Origin: Haliclystus octoradiatus
Taxonomy: Eukaryota; Cnidaria; Staurozoa; Stauromedusae; Haliclystidae
Reading direction: 5' to 3'
Length of the DNA: 64,000 nucleotides
NCBI GenBank assembly: GCA_916610825.1
Contig: OU744452.1
Span: 9,022,021-9,086,020, forward strand
A program made the position numbers and the translations under genes. The notes beneath the pieces were generated by a model that was not told the DNA's origin, did no database searches, and was given only the letters and a program-made list of their open reading frames with translations. Below are positions 10,062 to 22,479 of this stretch, in pieces (the first letter of the stretch is position 1; each line of letters begins with the position of its first letter).

Positions 10062-13000
10062 ACAGCTAGCCTCCTTTTATGTTACTACAGTAAAACATCT
10101 CAAGATCATTTTCCAATTATAATCCACAGTTTCAAAGCCACCATAAATATTCCACGGAGCAGATTATGCAACCGTGTTACACAAAATACGAAAGCATTTG
10201 AAGTCCCTTTTTGATAAAAACGAAACCTGATAACCGCTGGTCAACTGAGGAATGCACGAGAGTCTAACTGTGAGATGTTACTATATGCTGAAAACGAAAG
10301 CAGCGAATAGATATCCCTGGATATTGATAGCGCAATAATAAATCTACAATTATTGAGATTTAACAGCGGCATCCTTTAGCGTATCTGCCTGTGTGATTAC
10401 CATCAAAGAGAGATATTGCTGCTTTCATATATTCTGAATTTAAATGACCTACACATTTAAATGACCTACGAAACATCATATTATAGTCAGTAAGACATTT
10501 CATTGTCTTTGTTTTGAAATTGATCGATCGAGGAGATTTGATAAATTGTGTATTGTTAATAGCACTGTGACAAGTACCCTCTGATATGATCAATCCATCT
10601 CTCTTGACAATAACAAAATAATCGCAATTGTATCACCCACTGGGAGCCTTTAGAAATAAAATGCAACCAACCATATGTAGAACTATGTTGATGAAACGAA
10701 AGCTGCTGGAGTACAAATGGCTTATCTCTTTTAACACGATTTACAACTAATTCAATTCCGATTTACATCTTTACTAACATCTATTCCGCTGACACCATAT
10801 ATAGTACCTTACATTATGGGTCATCTATTGGGCACTATGAGTATTGCATTGATTCAAATGGTTAGTGGGATAGGATAGATCATTCAAAGTATTACCATAG
10901 ATAAAGGCGAACGATTATAAGGGGAGATTTTACACGTCAAATCTGTATCAACTATAATTTCATTCATAACAGTAGATACCACTAACAATAGATATATCGT
11001 ACTCCCCCTCGCCAATGAAATTCAAAAAGATACATTTTAATTTAAACATCAAGCATTTGCTCACGACATCACACGGGACCTACATCGATGTTCAATCACG
11101 TTTCCATAGAACATTTTCGTAAAATACTTTCACGTCTGATCTCAATGAATTCTATTTTGATTTAATCGAACATAAAATACACGAATAGAGAAGGAATATA
11201 TGATTATAAAAATAAAATACATTACAAGTCACGTCCGATTATGGACTCCTTTTCGTGTGCGTTATATTTCATTACATAAAATATGATATAAATCAAAATA
11301 CAGTTATTTGCTGTTTCTAATCTGCTATGATCACAAGTACAAGCAGCAATTATGAAATTTGTACATGATTAATGTTGGTTGGTATGCAAAAATATATCCA
11401 ATATCTTTGTGATATTTTAATGGAATTTAATAGGCAACCCACATTCAAAATCATGATACGATATTACTTAACAGCCTCCGTACAGATGGTTTTAAACGAT
11501 CTCTTACTGATGTAGTTTTGTTTGTGGCTTAGATGAATAAACAGTCCTCTATTGATTTGAAAGCGCGTATTGTTCCAATTTCCTTAACACTTGACTGATT
11601 TTCATAGGTTTAATTGAATGTGTTGGGTGATTCTTCTTCTAAATGTTTTTGTTTATCCGTGAAAAGGCAATTACAGTTGAAACAGGCTAACCAATACTTC
11701 GTCTTTTAATCACTCTACTGTTTGCTGTTTGCACTGCACAGAGGACGTGTTTGCTTAAATATTATTATTATTATTATCTTACTAAGTTACTTACGGTGTT
11801 CACTTGAAATTCAAAGTCGGTGTTGAGAAGAATATTTATCACTCTCTTTTGGTCAACATGTAGTATAGCTCATTAGGTAAGTCATGATTAACATGCACCA
11901 ATTAAGCATTAAAACATTCGAATGTCAATTAGACTCACGCGGCTCAATTGTCTATATGAGATAAGGGAGCAGACATTTCATTTTAAACCAAATGATTTTA
12001 TTTTGAAGAGCAACCGAACAAATTATTAACCGATAAAACTTTTTGGATAGTATCAGTGATAATCAGTCTTATTTTGAGTAGTTTCCAAAAGCACTACCAA
12101 TGTCTTACATTCCACAGAAATCTACTCTCTATCTAGCAAGTTTGATTTTTGTAGATTTTAGATAATGAAATTTAATATAGCACAAAGTTTTTCCGTAGTT
12201 CTACAAATAGTCTTATATTTCCCTCAAGAATCGGAGTTCTATGACGTATATTTCAACTGTATAATAGTAAAAGTTTAAGCATAGGGAAACAGCAGGTATA
12301 AACATAATGTGTGTAGGTCGGTCCAACTGTGATATTGCTTTGGTCTATCTACTCGGATTCTTATGATCTTGTTTTATCATGCGTCAACGCTAATCTAGTT
12401 TCAGAAATCAGCATTAAATAATAGCCAAACAGTAATGTAAGCCCATTAACAATAATTAATACGTCCTATAAATCTGTTCATAGTTGATATGTATTAATAT
12501 CCATAACTGATGTACAAAAGGGAGATAAGCCAATGAGTCAATACCAAATAGAATGCCTTCATACATATATACAACTATGATTTACATTTATATCATGGAG
12601 TAGAATCAATGAATAGTTTAACTATATATCAGACGTTACTGTACTGTTTAGCAATTTAAATTATGCTGCTATGACAACAAACAAAACCCTTTTGGTTATA
12701 ATCTGCATCTATAGAACACCTCAATAAGTGCATGCAAATTAATTAAAATATTGAGGACGGATAATCAAAAAAAAAACTATTGGTATAGTACACGTTTATT
12801 TGCAAATTAATTATTATTTTCCAGTTGTTTATTTGCAAAATATTATTTTTGTGGTCTACATCGAAGTTCTCTAAAAAATTCGTTGTTACAATATTGTGAT
12901 ATCCATTCTGAATTTCGTACTTGATGATATTGTTCATTACTTTAGATGGTGCGCTGATGCCAGTATATTCTGCAATGTTTAATTTTGAATAGACGGCGTC

Positions 13001-13340
13001 TTCTATACAAAAACAATCAATTGGTACTATACACACTACTGATCGCATCGCCAATAGTCTGCCTTTGTTCTGGTATTTGTTCATCATTTAGTGCCATGTT
13101 TCTCACGTACGGTCTCTGCCTTGAACTATAGTGATATTAAAGAGATTAAGGCGGTGGCTCTTTAATGGAGTAAATGAGACGAAAGTATGCGATGTGAAAT
13201 GTACATCAAATCAGTTGTATATCTGATATCATCTAAAATTACATTGACGGTTGAATAAAAATAAAACGGAGAATTCCAAGTCAAATAATTAACACGTGTT
13301 ACTTTTAGTAGGAAATTAACGGTAATTACGATGTATAGAA

Positions 13341-15114
13341 TAGGGCTCCGCGCCGAGATTTGCGCAATGATTTATGGGATAGCTAGTCAGACAAACAATT
13401 TTGACTGCGTGATCAGTCGGTTACGTTCGTACCGTCTTGATTATTATTTTGGTGTTTTGATCTTAATGTATTACTACGGAAAATAATGAAAAACTCAGTT
13501 AAATAGCAGAAAACATTACTACTGGTGGACATGTAAGTCAGACTCCAATCATATATAGGATATTCCAAAACCAAAACGCATTTTTTTAGCTTACCAAATC
13601 CTAGACATTTCGTAGCGAATTAACATTGCAGAAATGAATTGAAAAATGAATGCAGTTACAACTTCTACAAATTGTTAAAGAAAAAACAAAGTTGAACTGA
13701 ACAAATATATTAATATTGTTACCACAGAAATATTACTTACAACAGAGTACAAAAAATACAGCAATTTACCGTTTCACGTTGTTAAATGTCGTTGATTGAA
13801 CTATCCTGGTAGAAATATTCATATCTGCACGCGCACTATTCAAGTGCATTCAAACTCATTTCAATATACATTCAAATGTATAACATAATATAATACTGAA
13901 CACTTTACGACTAGTAAAATATATGTATGACCAATATAGGCAATAGACAAGCAACTGTTTCTGGCCACTAGCAGTAATCATGACTGCTCAGAGAACAAGG
14001 AACTGACCAGGTAGCTTTTCAATCTTTCAGAGGCATGGCCTATGTCGCCGTTGTAGTATCTCATATCTGATCATCATTGTCAATTTATGTTCATCTTCAT
14101 CGTATTCATATGTATCTACACAAGAATATTACCTGTAATTCATTCAAGTAACAAATTATGATAAACATATCCTTAAATTGAAGTCCAATGTTATGCCGCT
14201 TTAGAATGAAGTGTGTCTGCCACATATTCACGTAAAATAGTGATATTTGCCTGTGATGATCTCATATTTAATGCCAGTTTACCAGCTTTTTTCCACTCAT
14301 GTGAGTCATATTTCATATTTCAGATACCAAAGTTTAAACTTTTATATCAATTGCTGCAATGAGTGTTTCAACACAAGCAAATCATTAATTTCTTACGGCA
14401 GTGTTTTCTTCGAAGTTGAATTCGAGCCAATCTGTAAATAGCGTAACAGTTTCAACCATCTCGACAGCTTATAAACTTCATTCAGCAGGCATATTTCAAG
14501 CTAAACGATTTAAATAGCCAATAAAAGCATGTAGATATAATACATCAAAATGAAATCGAGCTTAAAAACTTCAAATCTTGGTATCAATTGCGAGAAAACA
14601 CATACAAGTTGCATTCTAGCCAACGTATAAACAGAGTTACATTTCAACAATTTTCGGTAGTATATATACTTAATTCAGCAGGCTCATCTCCAGATAAAAC
14701 GATTGAAATACCCAATAAAAGCATGATGATATAATAAGTAAAAATAAAATCTAGTTCACAGACTTTAAATCTAGGTTTAAACTACGAGAAAACACATCCA
14801 AGTTGCATTCGAGCCAACATATAAACAGCGTTACAGTTCAACAATCTTCCGTAGTTTATAAGCTTCATTCAACAGGCGCATCTCCAGATAAAACGATTGA
14901 AATACCCAAGTAAAGCATGTTGATATAATAAATAAAAATAAAATCAAGTTTAAAAACTTTAGAGCGTGGTTTAAAACGCGAGAAAACACTATGAAGACGA
15001 GCAACATTTAGCTGCTTGCAGCTTTGAAAATTGATGAACGGAATGTGGATGTCTGACCAGGTATCCCACAATGCAATTCTCGCATAGCCGATGACGTATC
15101 GGCGCGGAGCCCTA
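13341..15114. mobile_element. hAT-like non-autonomous DNA element
   Basis: Inverted ends TAGGGCTCCGCGCCGA (13341) and its complement ending at 15114 match exactly for 16 bp. Similarity continues further inward (ATGATTTATGGGATA versus TGCATTGTGGGATA). The 8 bases outside each end, GTATAGAA and TTACAGAG, agree at five positions, as a decayed 8-bp hAT duplication would. The TAGGG end fits the hAT end consensus. No transposase frame was found inside. It contains the 194-bp tandem repeats. Confidence 0.55.
14282..15000. repeat. ~194-bp tandem repeat, 3-4 units
   Basis: The landmark CTTCATTCAGCAGGC recurs at about 14476, 14669 and 14863 (spacing 193 and 194). A more divergent unit lies upstream from about 14330. 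The units share ACGATTGAAATACCC and CGAGAAAACAC blocks. The array sits at one end of the hAT-like element. Confidence 0.85.
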
Positions 15115-15121
15115 TTACAGA

Positions 15122-15424
15122 GGCATTCCGAATAGTTCAGATACGTACTTCATTGGATGCCATCTATGATGATGCCGTACATAGCAAATGTAACTTCTGT
15201 TGTTCAAACCATCATTACTATCATCAATTACCCATGAATAACCTGATAAAATGAGGATTAACTAGTGATTTAATTCATAATATTAATGAGCAAATGGTTA
15301 CACAGTCAATAAAGCTACTGTATATTCAAAGACGATTCCTAGATATTGAATATTCTGGCTGCATCCTTTGAAGTTGCATCATACAGACATTCATTTGATT
15401 ATTTTCTTTTTCAATCTGTTTCAG
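15122..15424 (+). other. Presumed intron end upstream of GPCR exon
   Basis: It ends in a strong acceptor: a pyrimidine-rich tract followed by TTTCAG, the last base of the intron being 15424. The upstream non-coding exon was not located. Confidence 0.5.
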
Positions 15425-15457
15425 GTTCAGTCTGAGATCATCTGTACATCTGTTACC

Positions 15458-16900
15458 ATGACAACGTCTCCAGTGACACCAGAGTGGAACATTAGCCAGA
15501 GTGTAATAGATATAAATTCATCTCTCGTACCAAATATCACATCATGGTGCTACAATTATGTTGAACCATATTGCTTAGATGGCTTCTATTATTTCGTCCT
15601 ACCACCATTTAAATTAACACCGGCTAAAATTGTATCTGCATTTTTTATGGCTGTCATGATTGTTGTGTCTCTTTCTGGTAACATTCTCGTTTGCGTGGCG
15701 TTTTATAAATACCGTCGATTACGAACCATTACCAATTACTTTGTTATATCATTGGCTATAAGCGATATTCTGGTTGGTTCATTAGCTATGCCATTATGGC
15801 TATCTCATGAACTAACAGAATGGCGTGAATTACCCCCTTGGATAAAATATGAGACATTAACTAAATTCTGGCAAACGATGGATATATTATCAGCAGTTTC
15901 ATCAATTGTTAACTTGACTATTATTAGTGTTGATCGATTCTTTAGTATTATGTATCCATTACGTCATCGTAATTTTATGATACCGATGCGTGCAATGATG
16001 TTTATGGCAGCAGCGTGGTTATATTCCCTGTCAATTTCGTTATCTAATCTGAGCCATCAGTTTCAAGGCTTTCCCGCCTTTTCAGCCACCATGGGATTCT
16101 TCTTGCCGTTAGTAATCATTGTTGCCAGCTACTCTGGTATCTTTATCCGTATGAAGCAACGAAATAATGGCATCTCTGCAAACTGTCGTCGTATGGAAAA
16201 AGAAATGAAAGTGGCAAGAACTATCTTAATAGTCGTATCATTATTCATATTGTGTTGGTTGCCCTTCTTTCTATTCTCTATGATCTATCATTATTGCCGT
16301 ACGTGTACATTTGATCGAAATGCATTAATATACGCCGTTAGTATTATCAAATGGATGCAATATCTTAACTCGTGTTGCAATCCATTCGTTTATGGATTTT
16401 TCAATGCTAATTTTAAGCAAGCGTTTAATTCATTATTCAAACAATGTTGTTCACGTGGTCCGCACTATTTCCCAAGTGAATCCAGTGATCCAGATAGACA
16501 AGATAAATCATCATCATCGTTCAAACGTTACACGGCGTCAATTAGACGTTGCACTAAACGCGTTACAGACAGTATTACACGTCCAGATAGTATGAGAACA
16601 AACTCTTGCTCGACAGTTAATACTATTGCGTCATCACGTGACGTAAGGGGATCCATAATACGTACAAAATCAAGAACAAGTTCTGATACGTCACCTAAAT
16701 TAAGTACAGTTAGAGAATTAGACTGCAGTAGTGAATCATCTGAAGAACTAACGGCGTTTATAGATGTTCAACCTACACCAACGTATTTAATGAACGGCGC
16801 CAAAAGGAACTCCTGTTTTAACGGCGTTATACATCAATCTGACTGTAACGGCAATGGGCTAGCATTGTTATTAGACGATTCAAAAGAATCTGACGTTTAG
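15458..16900 (+). CDS. Aminergic-type class A GPCR
   Basis: A 480-codon single coding exon. The ATG at 15458 is the first after a splice acceptor at 15424. The open frame upstream begins only with TTG. Seven membrane segments are visible. Conserved residues include GN in TM1, D142 (3.32, the amine anchor) with W138 (3.28), DRF (159-161) in place of DRY, CWLPFF (266-271) in TM6, and W299, Y302 and NPFVY (308-312) in TM7. N-glycosylation sites lie at N11, N20 and N26. A Cys pair after TM7 (KQCC) suits palmitoylation, and the C-terminus ESDV fits a class I PDZ ligand. Odd points: position 3.25 is Thr and the very short second extracellular loop has no Cys, so the usual disulfide is absent. CxxC in loop 3 (280, 283) remains. 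The ligand cannot be assigned. Adrenergic, octopamine, dopamine or serotonin-like are all possible. Confidence 0.9.
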   Translation: MTTSPVTPEWNISQSVIDINSSLVPNITSWCYNYVEPYCLDGFYYFVLPPFKLTPAKIVSAFFMAVMIVVSLSGNILVCVAFYKYRRLRTITNYFVISLAISDILVGSLAMPLWLSHELTEWRELPPWIKYETLTKFWQTMDILSAVSSIVNLTIISVDRFFSIMYPLRHRNFMIPMRAMMFMAAAWLYSLSISLSNLSHQFQGFPAFSATMGFFLPLVIIVASYSGIFIRMKQRNNGISANCRRMEKEMKVARTILIVVSLFILCWLPFFLFSMIYHYCRTCTFDRNALIYAVSIIKWMQYLNSCCNPFVYGFFNANFKQAFNSLFKQCCSRGPHYFPSESSDPDRQDKSSSSFKRYTASIRRCTKRVTDSITRPDSMRTNSCSTVNTIASSRDVRGSIIRTKSRTSSDTSPKLSTVRELDCSSESSEELTAFIDVQPTPTYLMNGAKRNSCFNGVIHQSDCNGNGLALLLDDSKESDV

Positions 16901-17047
16901 GAGAATAATGTATTTTAAATTTTAACCGAATTCATTAATAATCAATCTATTTAAGTTAGTTATGAAGAATTGTAAATGTAGCAATATAATATTAATTATA
17001 ACTATATACTATATAATGTATTTACAACCCTAACGCTCTAATAGGGT

Positions 17048-17053
17048 AATAAA
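17048..17053 (+). terminator. Likely polyadenylation signal of GPCR gene
   Basis: AATAAA about 150 nt after the GPCR stop codon, the first such hexamer downstream in a plausible 3' UTR. Confidence 0.55.
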
Positions 17054-18128
17054 GGATTATCACATTTCATCGATTTCTATTGGATATTAAGTGATTGATA
17101 AGCAAGGCGTATTTTGTAGGTAAATGTGTCGTTGTTTTGCGATGGATATACCACAATCATTATAGCTTAGTGTATTCAATTGTTCAAGCCATTCACACGC
17201 TTAGAGTTATGCATATTATGGCGTTAATAGTATTATTCTCTCAACCTATAGATACATAAATTGTGCTAATTGATCTCTCATATGATTCCTCTTTGCTTAA
17301 ACATAATTTTATTGATACAATCTTTATAACACTTTCGACGTAAATAGTTTGAACCATATTTTGATATCCCAAAAGTTTACCATTACAAAATTGGAGGATT
17401 TTGTTTACCCGCTTAGCTGCACATGGATTGTATAACAACTGGATGGAAATATTTATCCGATATTACTGCATTAAAAATGGGGACAAACATTGAGATATAG
17501 ATGCCCAAGACATAAAATCATTGTGAAATCTTCTACTTAGTAAAAAGACTGCGACATATATTACTTCTAGAAAACCTGTCCTAAGCTATTTACAAATTGC
17601 AATACATAAATTAATCAATACAAAAATGAATTGAAATGCTATTTTTTAGTTCTTGAGAGCGATTATCAAAATGACCGCGTTAAAAGACGACGTAATCGAG
17701 TGAAGACACTTAGCTTTCTGATGACAGCTGGATCGTAGTATAATGTAGGCCGGGGATTAGGGGGCCAACGTGATCCATCCCAACTTGGTTTGTGATTTGA
17801 TGGTAAGAGGACATGGACCAAAGATCTGTAAGGAAAGAACGCAATACAATAAGATTATAGCGTATTACAGAGCCAATTATGGGTACATTGGCTATCGCAG
17901 AAAAGCGGCATTTATAGAAGCTAGTATATCCCCAGTCAAAAATGAAAGGTCTATCGTCAACGCCAGTATTTTTGGAGGGAAAACCGTCTGCGTTGTTCAC
18001 TCTTCCCATTACGATATTACGCAACAGAGGATGGCCAATATCAAATGCTATGGCATCTGAGACTAGCGGTTTACATAATTATTCTAATAAGTACACTACG
18101 GCGTAATGTAAATGATGGTATGTATAGG
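17054..18128. other. Intergenic, no gene recognised
   Basis: Two overlapping ~100-codon frames on opposite strands (17710-18060) resemble nothing recognisable. I could not choose either as real. Confidence 0.45.
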
Positions 18129-18329
18129 TAATACGAAATTGGTGTGCAGTTTCCTATGAGTTATTGATTTTTGGCGACCAAGAGGGCACGTAAGGAGAAA
18201 CGAGAAGGTGTAAGGAAATCACGAGCCACATCGGCGAGTGATTTCATCTTCGAATTTTCTCCTGAAGTGACTCGAGTGCGCCAAATATCAATAGCTCATA
18301 GGAAACTGTACGCCAACTGCTTTGTATTA
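18129..18329. mobile_element. Foldback (MITE-like) element
   Basis: Imperfect inverted repeat spanning about 200 bp. The left arm CAGTTTCCTATGAGTTATTG is mirrored by CAATAGCTCATAGGAAACTG on the right. Pairing extends out to TAATAC/GTATTA and inward to GAAATCAC/GTGATTTC. No ORF. Confidence 0.75.
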
Positions 18330-20429
18330 TAGCTAGTACACAGTTTATGAACATTTATATGACCATCTTATTCATAAGTTGATGTTTTAGAAATTCTTGA
18401 TCAAATTGGAAATTCTTAATCGTGATATAAGTTCGAATTGTAAGATCGATTGCGTTTTTGAATCTATAGTTTTGTTTTGCATTGATATAGTGATTTGCGT
18501 TGATAACTCTAAACCAATCAGATTGATCTAATCATTTTCGTTATAATACAATGATGAATAGCATATACTGTACCTTCCGTGAGATAATCCCAATAGATTT
18601 TTAATATTCTGCTTATAGCCAAAGTCATGGGGATTATGATAAACCTAATAAGCAAAGAAACATATTAAACAATGTTTAATATTTAGAATTTAAAGAATTT
18701 ATTAATATGTTTAATAAACATATTAGAATCATGCTAAACGAAAGAATATGTTCTGTTCAACTTCCCACAAACTACGGAGGACAATAATGATTACTATTTG
18801 AAATAGCTTGCTACAGTATTTCTAAAGGTTTATATAATTGCCCATGTAAGATATTTTATCTGAGTTGGTAACAATGTATTCATCTTAATTAAATTAAAAC
18901 ACGATACTTAACATAATATGAAAGTTTGTCTATGAAGACCCTCAACGTGCAATATGAAATGAAAACATGGGTGTTTAGGTTTTTACAAATAATTAATCTG
19001 TATGTTCTACTTCAGTACGATGGCAATATATACTTTTCAAGTGAAACATATTTTTTACGCCTGATGATACATTTGGTACTAATTTGGGACAGGCCCTGGG
19101 AACTAATAGAATATAATTGTCTGTTCTGATAATGAGATTATTACAAACAGTTGAAACAGTCGAAGAGAGCAATCTTATTAATACATGATCGTATTTATAG
19201 TAGCCACCACCAAGGAACCCTTTAAGTACTATTGTTTAGGCAAAAAATAAATGCGATATTGAACTCATCAAGTCAGTACAGAGGCATTTGAAAGCTAAGA
19301 CCATGTTTATAACTGTCGGCTTTCTATCCTACATATCGTTGATAGATATTGGACTTTGAATGTACACAATGCAGTGGGAATAAATACATATTTTCAATCA
19401 GGAAAGTTTTGATAAGCCAATCATCGCTTCTGTTATTGACGTAACAATTCACCAAATACTATCAATAACTCAAATCTGGAATGCATGCAACGTCTTACTG
19501 TCCGTGACCGTGTAGCGCAGTACCATACAAATAATCCCTATTATTTGTTAGTACTGTACCATGCAGTAAGGCCACCTGCATTCTCCAAATATTGCCATCA
19601 ACCAAACAACAAAGAGAATCAGATTTTCTATTTCACAATTTTCAATGAACGTGTAATCTCGCTACCATGGCAACATCCATATATTTTAGCTCAACCAAAT
19701 ATTTAATATGCAGCACACTGCAGTATTCAAATCTTAAAAGAAGGACAGCCAAATGAAGCCTTCTCATGCTAATACATACAATATTGTTTCCAACAATGCA
19801 TAAGCGCACGCGTAGTAGGATTTCCTAACGATATGACTGTATAATTTTACGGGAGCTCCCAGGAACTAGTTTGATGGGTTCATCAGTGTCCACACAAAAT
19901 AAAATTAATTACAAAATCAATTTATAGAAGTCTGCATCAAATTGCAGCCTTGTTAATTGAAGACTTCAAGAATTTTCAAAGACTTTCTGTCTGCCTGATC
20001 TTTTCCTTGTTTTACAGTGTTAATTGGTTAGGCATGTAGGCACCCGGATCCACTTGAAAATACTTGGATCATTAGAAGTACTTTATTAATATTCAAGTAA
20101 TACTTTAATATATGACTTGATGTTGTTTAGTATCATTAAATCACTCCCATGTCAATAACAAAACTCAAACATGATCTTTAAGATCTATTTTGCCTAACAT
20201 TACTTACCATGCCCTTTCCATTCGCCTTTTTCCTTTCTGTTCTGTTAATGTGAATCTCTATGGATGTTTGCCCAGTAAAAACTAATCTCAAATGCCATAA
20301 GTTAAGTAACCCCAAAGCCACTGTGACAGCTGAACACAGTAAAAATAAATAAATGATAGCAATATGCTCGTATGGATGGACATTCTCAATGCCAGATGGG
20401 TGAGGCTAGATTAAAAAGAACAAAATAAG
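18330..20429. other. Non-coding stretch
   Basis: Nothing recognisable beyond a short perfect inverted repeat at about 18703-18725 (TAATATGTTTA, one base, complement). Open frames are short. Confidence 0.5.
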
Positions 20430-20725
20430 ACGGGTCATTAATTAAGGGAAAGATTTAGGGCTAATACAGGCTGTTCCAACATGCAGGATCCTTTGGTAAC
20501 TTGGTCCCTGGAAGGCCAGCACAAAATAAGAAGAGTTATCAAGGGAAAGGTAGGGCTAATACAGGCTGTCGCAAAGTGCGGGATCCTTTGGTAACTTGGT
20601 CCCCGGAATGCCAGCACAAGATAAGAATGGTTATTAAGGGTAATGTAGGGCTAATAAAGGCTGTCACAAAGTGCGGCATCCTTCGGCAACTTGGTCCCCG
20701 GAAGGCCAGCACAAAATGAGAAGGA
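20430..20725. repeat. 95-bp tandem repeat, ~3 copies
   Basis: Units contain GGATCCTTTGGTAACTTGGT, at about 20486 and 20581, with a variant at about 20676. The spacing is 95 bp in both cases. Copies differ at several positions. The period is not a multiple of three, so the open frame through it is probably fortuitous. Confidence 0.88.
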
Positions 20726-21232
20726 TTTGAATTATAAAGACTTGATTTTTATTTGAAATTACGAATCTTGGAATTTCATGACAAGCTAAAATATGTCCAC
20801 TTACGAATGATTGGAATGAAGAAGCACAGAAATATAAATCTATCACTCACCACTTTGTAAATTTTTCCACCGGATGTTGAATTGATTCTGATTAGATTAT
20901 AAACCTAAATGTAAACACCACAATCAAATAATATTATAACTGTATATTGTATAATGCAAACTTACTGAATTTATAAATATAAAACCATACTATCTGTAAT
21001 ACAAATATCCACAAGTTAACATAGACACAGTATAATCATTTTTATAATGGGAAAAGCAAAGCGTAGCTTACACTCCCCCCATGAAAACAGTTCATGGACG
21101 TTAAATAGTAATGTTTTATGAAAGATCCATGATTCCATGAACTATTTATGAACAATGAACATTAGAAACATTCATGAAAGGTTCTATTAAAAACAGCAAT
21201 TCAACGTTTACAAGAGGTTTACAATCCGTATA

Positions 21233-21420
21233 CAGTCAAACCCTGCTATAACGGTCACCTCTATACATTGACTACCTGTATATAGTGGTCACTTTAGACA
21301 TGTCCAAAATAGTATTTTCTATTGAATCCACCCTGTATATAAAGGCTACCTGTCTATATTAGTCAATTTGTCTACATGGTTTACAATCCATATATATTGT
21401 GTTCATGTAGGCTACAGTTC
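21233..21420. mobile_element. Possible pogo/Tc1-like element fragment
   Basis: CAGTCAAACCCTGCTATAAC resembles the inverted end of pogo/Tigger-type elements. It is followed by degenerate ATAGTGGTCAC and CTGTATATAAAGG repeats. No matching right end was defined. Confidence 0.35.
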
Positions 21421-21504
21421 ATGAACTCATTAAATTCTAATACAGGGTTTTAGCTCAGAATCATGAGTAGGAAAGTCTGGTTAATTAATAATGTCAGCCC
21501 TTAG

Positions 21505-21684
21505 CCCCTGCAACAAACTGTTGAAGAGATCATGAACAGTTTTTGACAGCTAGTTTATGAGCTGGTTTATTAACGTTAAATGGCCCAGTTGTCGTGGACA
21601 TATCATGCAAAATGCTCATGAAGAAAATTTGGCCATTTAACGTTCATGAACTGTTTATGAACTCCTGAAATGTTTCCACAAGGG
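21505..21684. mobile_element. TTCATGAAC foldback MITE, copy 1
   Basis: Starts CCCCTG and ends CAAGGG. Inside are inverted units of TTCATGAACTG and the centre GGCCATTTAACGTTCATGAA. Same family as 21713, 44473 and 45150. Confidence 0.7.
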
Positions 21685-21712
21685 AAGCTATATTAAAAAC
21701 CATGCAAGCCAT

Positions 21713-21835
21713 CCCCTGAGAAAACAGTTCTGAAGTTCACAAACATTTGGGGCCATTTAACGTTCATGAATTGTTCATGACCTTTCTGTGAGGGTTCATG
21801 AACTGTTCATGAACTCCTGAACTGTTTTTCCAGGG
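21713..21835. mobile_element. TTCATGAAC foldback MITE, copy 2
   Basis: Begins CCCCTGAGAAAACAGTTC and ends GAACTGTTTTTCCAGGG, so the ends are inverted complements. It contains GGCCATTTAACGTTCATGAA and repeated TTCATGAACTG units. Confidence 0.8.
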
Positions 21836-21925
21836 ATCATATCACCATGTACTTCTTTTGGGAATAGCTGCTTACTATACCAAACATATTTTAAAGATTG
21901 AGACAAGATATGACAGACCAATCAC

Positions 21926-21997
21926 CTGATCTAGAATTGTACCCAGTCCAAAAGCAAGACTTGTTGTTGCCTCTCGTTTAGCATCATTCAGAATATT
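21926..21997 (-). CDS. Candidate single exon, unidentified
   Basis: On the minus strand a pyrimidine tract and TTTTTAG acceptor precede 72 nt (24 codons, phase 0), followed by GTGATT as a weak donor. The peptide includes AKREATTSLAFGLGTILDQ and looks like real protein. No family was recognised. The frame stays open into the next bases, so it may be longer. A second possible minus exon lies at about 20861-20900 before GTGAGT. Both are weak. Confidence 0.3.
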
Positions 21998-22479
21998 CTA
22001 AAAAGAAGCAAAAATGAAACATAAATTTAATTGCTATCACCAAACCAATTTTACATCAGTAAAGATATCATACAATATATACTCAAAAGTGACAATCAAA
22101 GTTTTACAGTCTTGGATGTCATCCACTAAGCAAAAATATGCTACAATGTTGCATAAATGGAACAAATCCTGCAAACAGAATGTTATTGCCCCTAATAACA
22201 TTACAAAGCCCCTAACAAATTGTTTAGAGCATGGAATAATCTTTTGGCTGAGCCATTTCATACAGGGTTAGGTTATCAAGTGCTAGAAACACTTCATATG
22301 GTACTCTATCATTGACTTTTACTCTACCGAATCAATCTCAATCATTTGGTTCTTACCACCAAACGGTGTATTAAAATTGAGATTTAGTTTACTTAGGTGT
22401 AGAATACTGTTGTATAAGAAAGATTAGCCTCGTTACTAAATTAGCCTCATATTGATATAAAACATTTGGCACTGCCAGT

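Larger units (their letters stand above)
8978..13340. other. Non-coding stretch, no gene recognised
   Basis: AT-rich DNA with only short open frames. One minus-strand frame of 114 codons (12743-13087) resembles nothing I know and is not called. It holds the palindromes at 10005-10059 and an (ATT)n tract near 11758-11777. Confidence 0.5.

Noticed and set aside
12743-13087. 114-codon minus-strand open frame
   Set aside because: No recognisable family, no splice or start context, and a long frame of this size is expected by chance in 64 kb.
17710-18060. Two overlapping ~100-codon frames on opposite strands
   Set aside because: Neither resembles a known protein and nothing in the sequence favours one over the other. 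A possible acceptor on the minus strand is not enough.
20501-20719. 72-codon frame across the 95-bp repeats
   Set aside because: The repeat period is not a multiple of three, so unit copies are read in different frames. Coding is unlikely.
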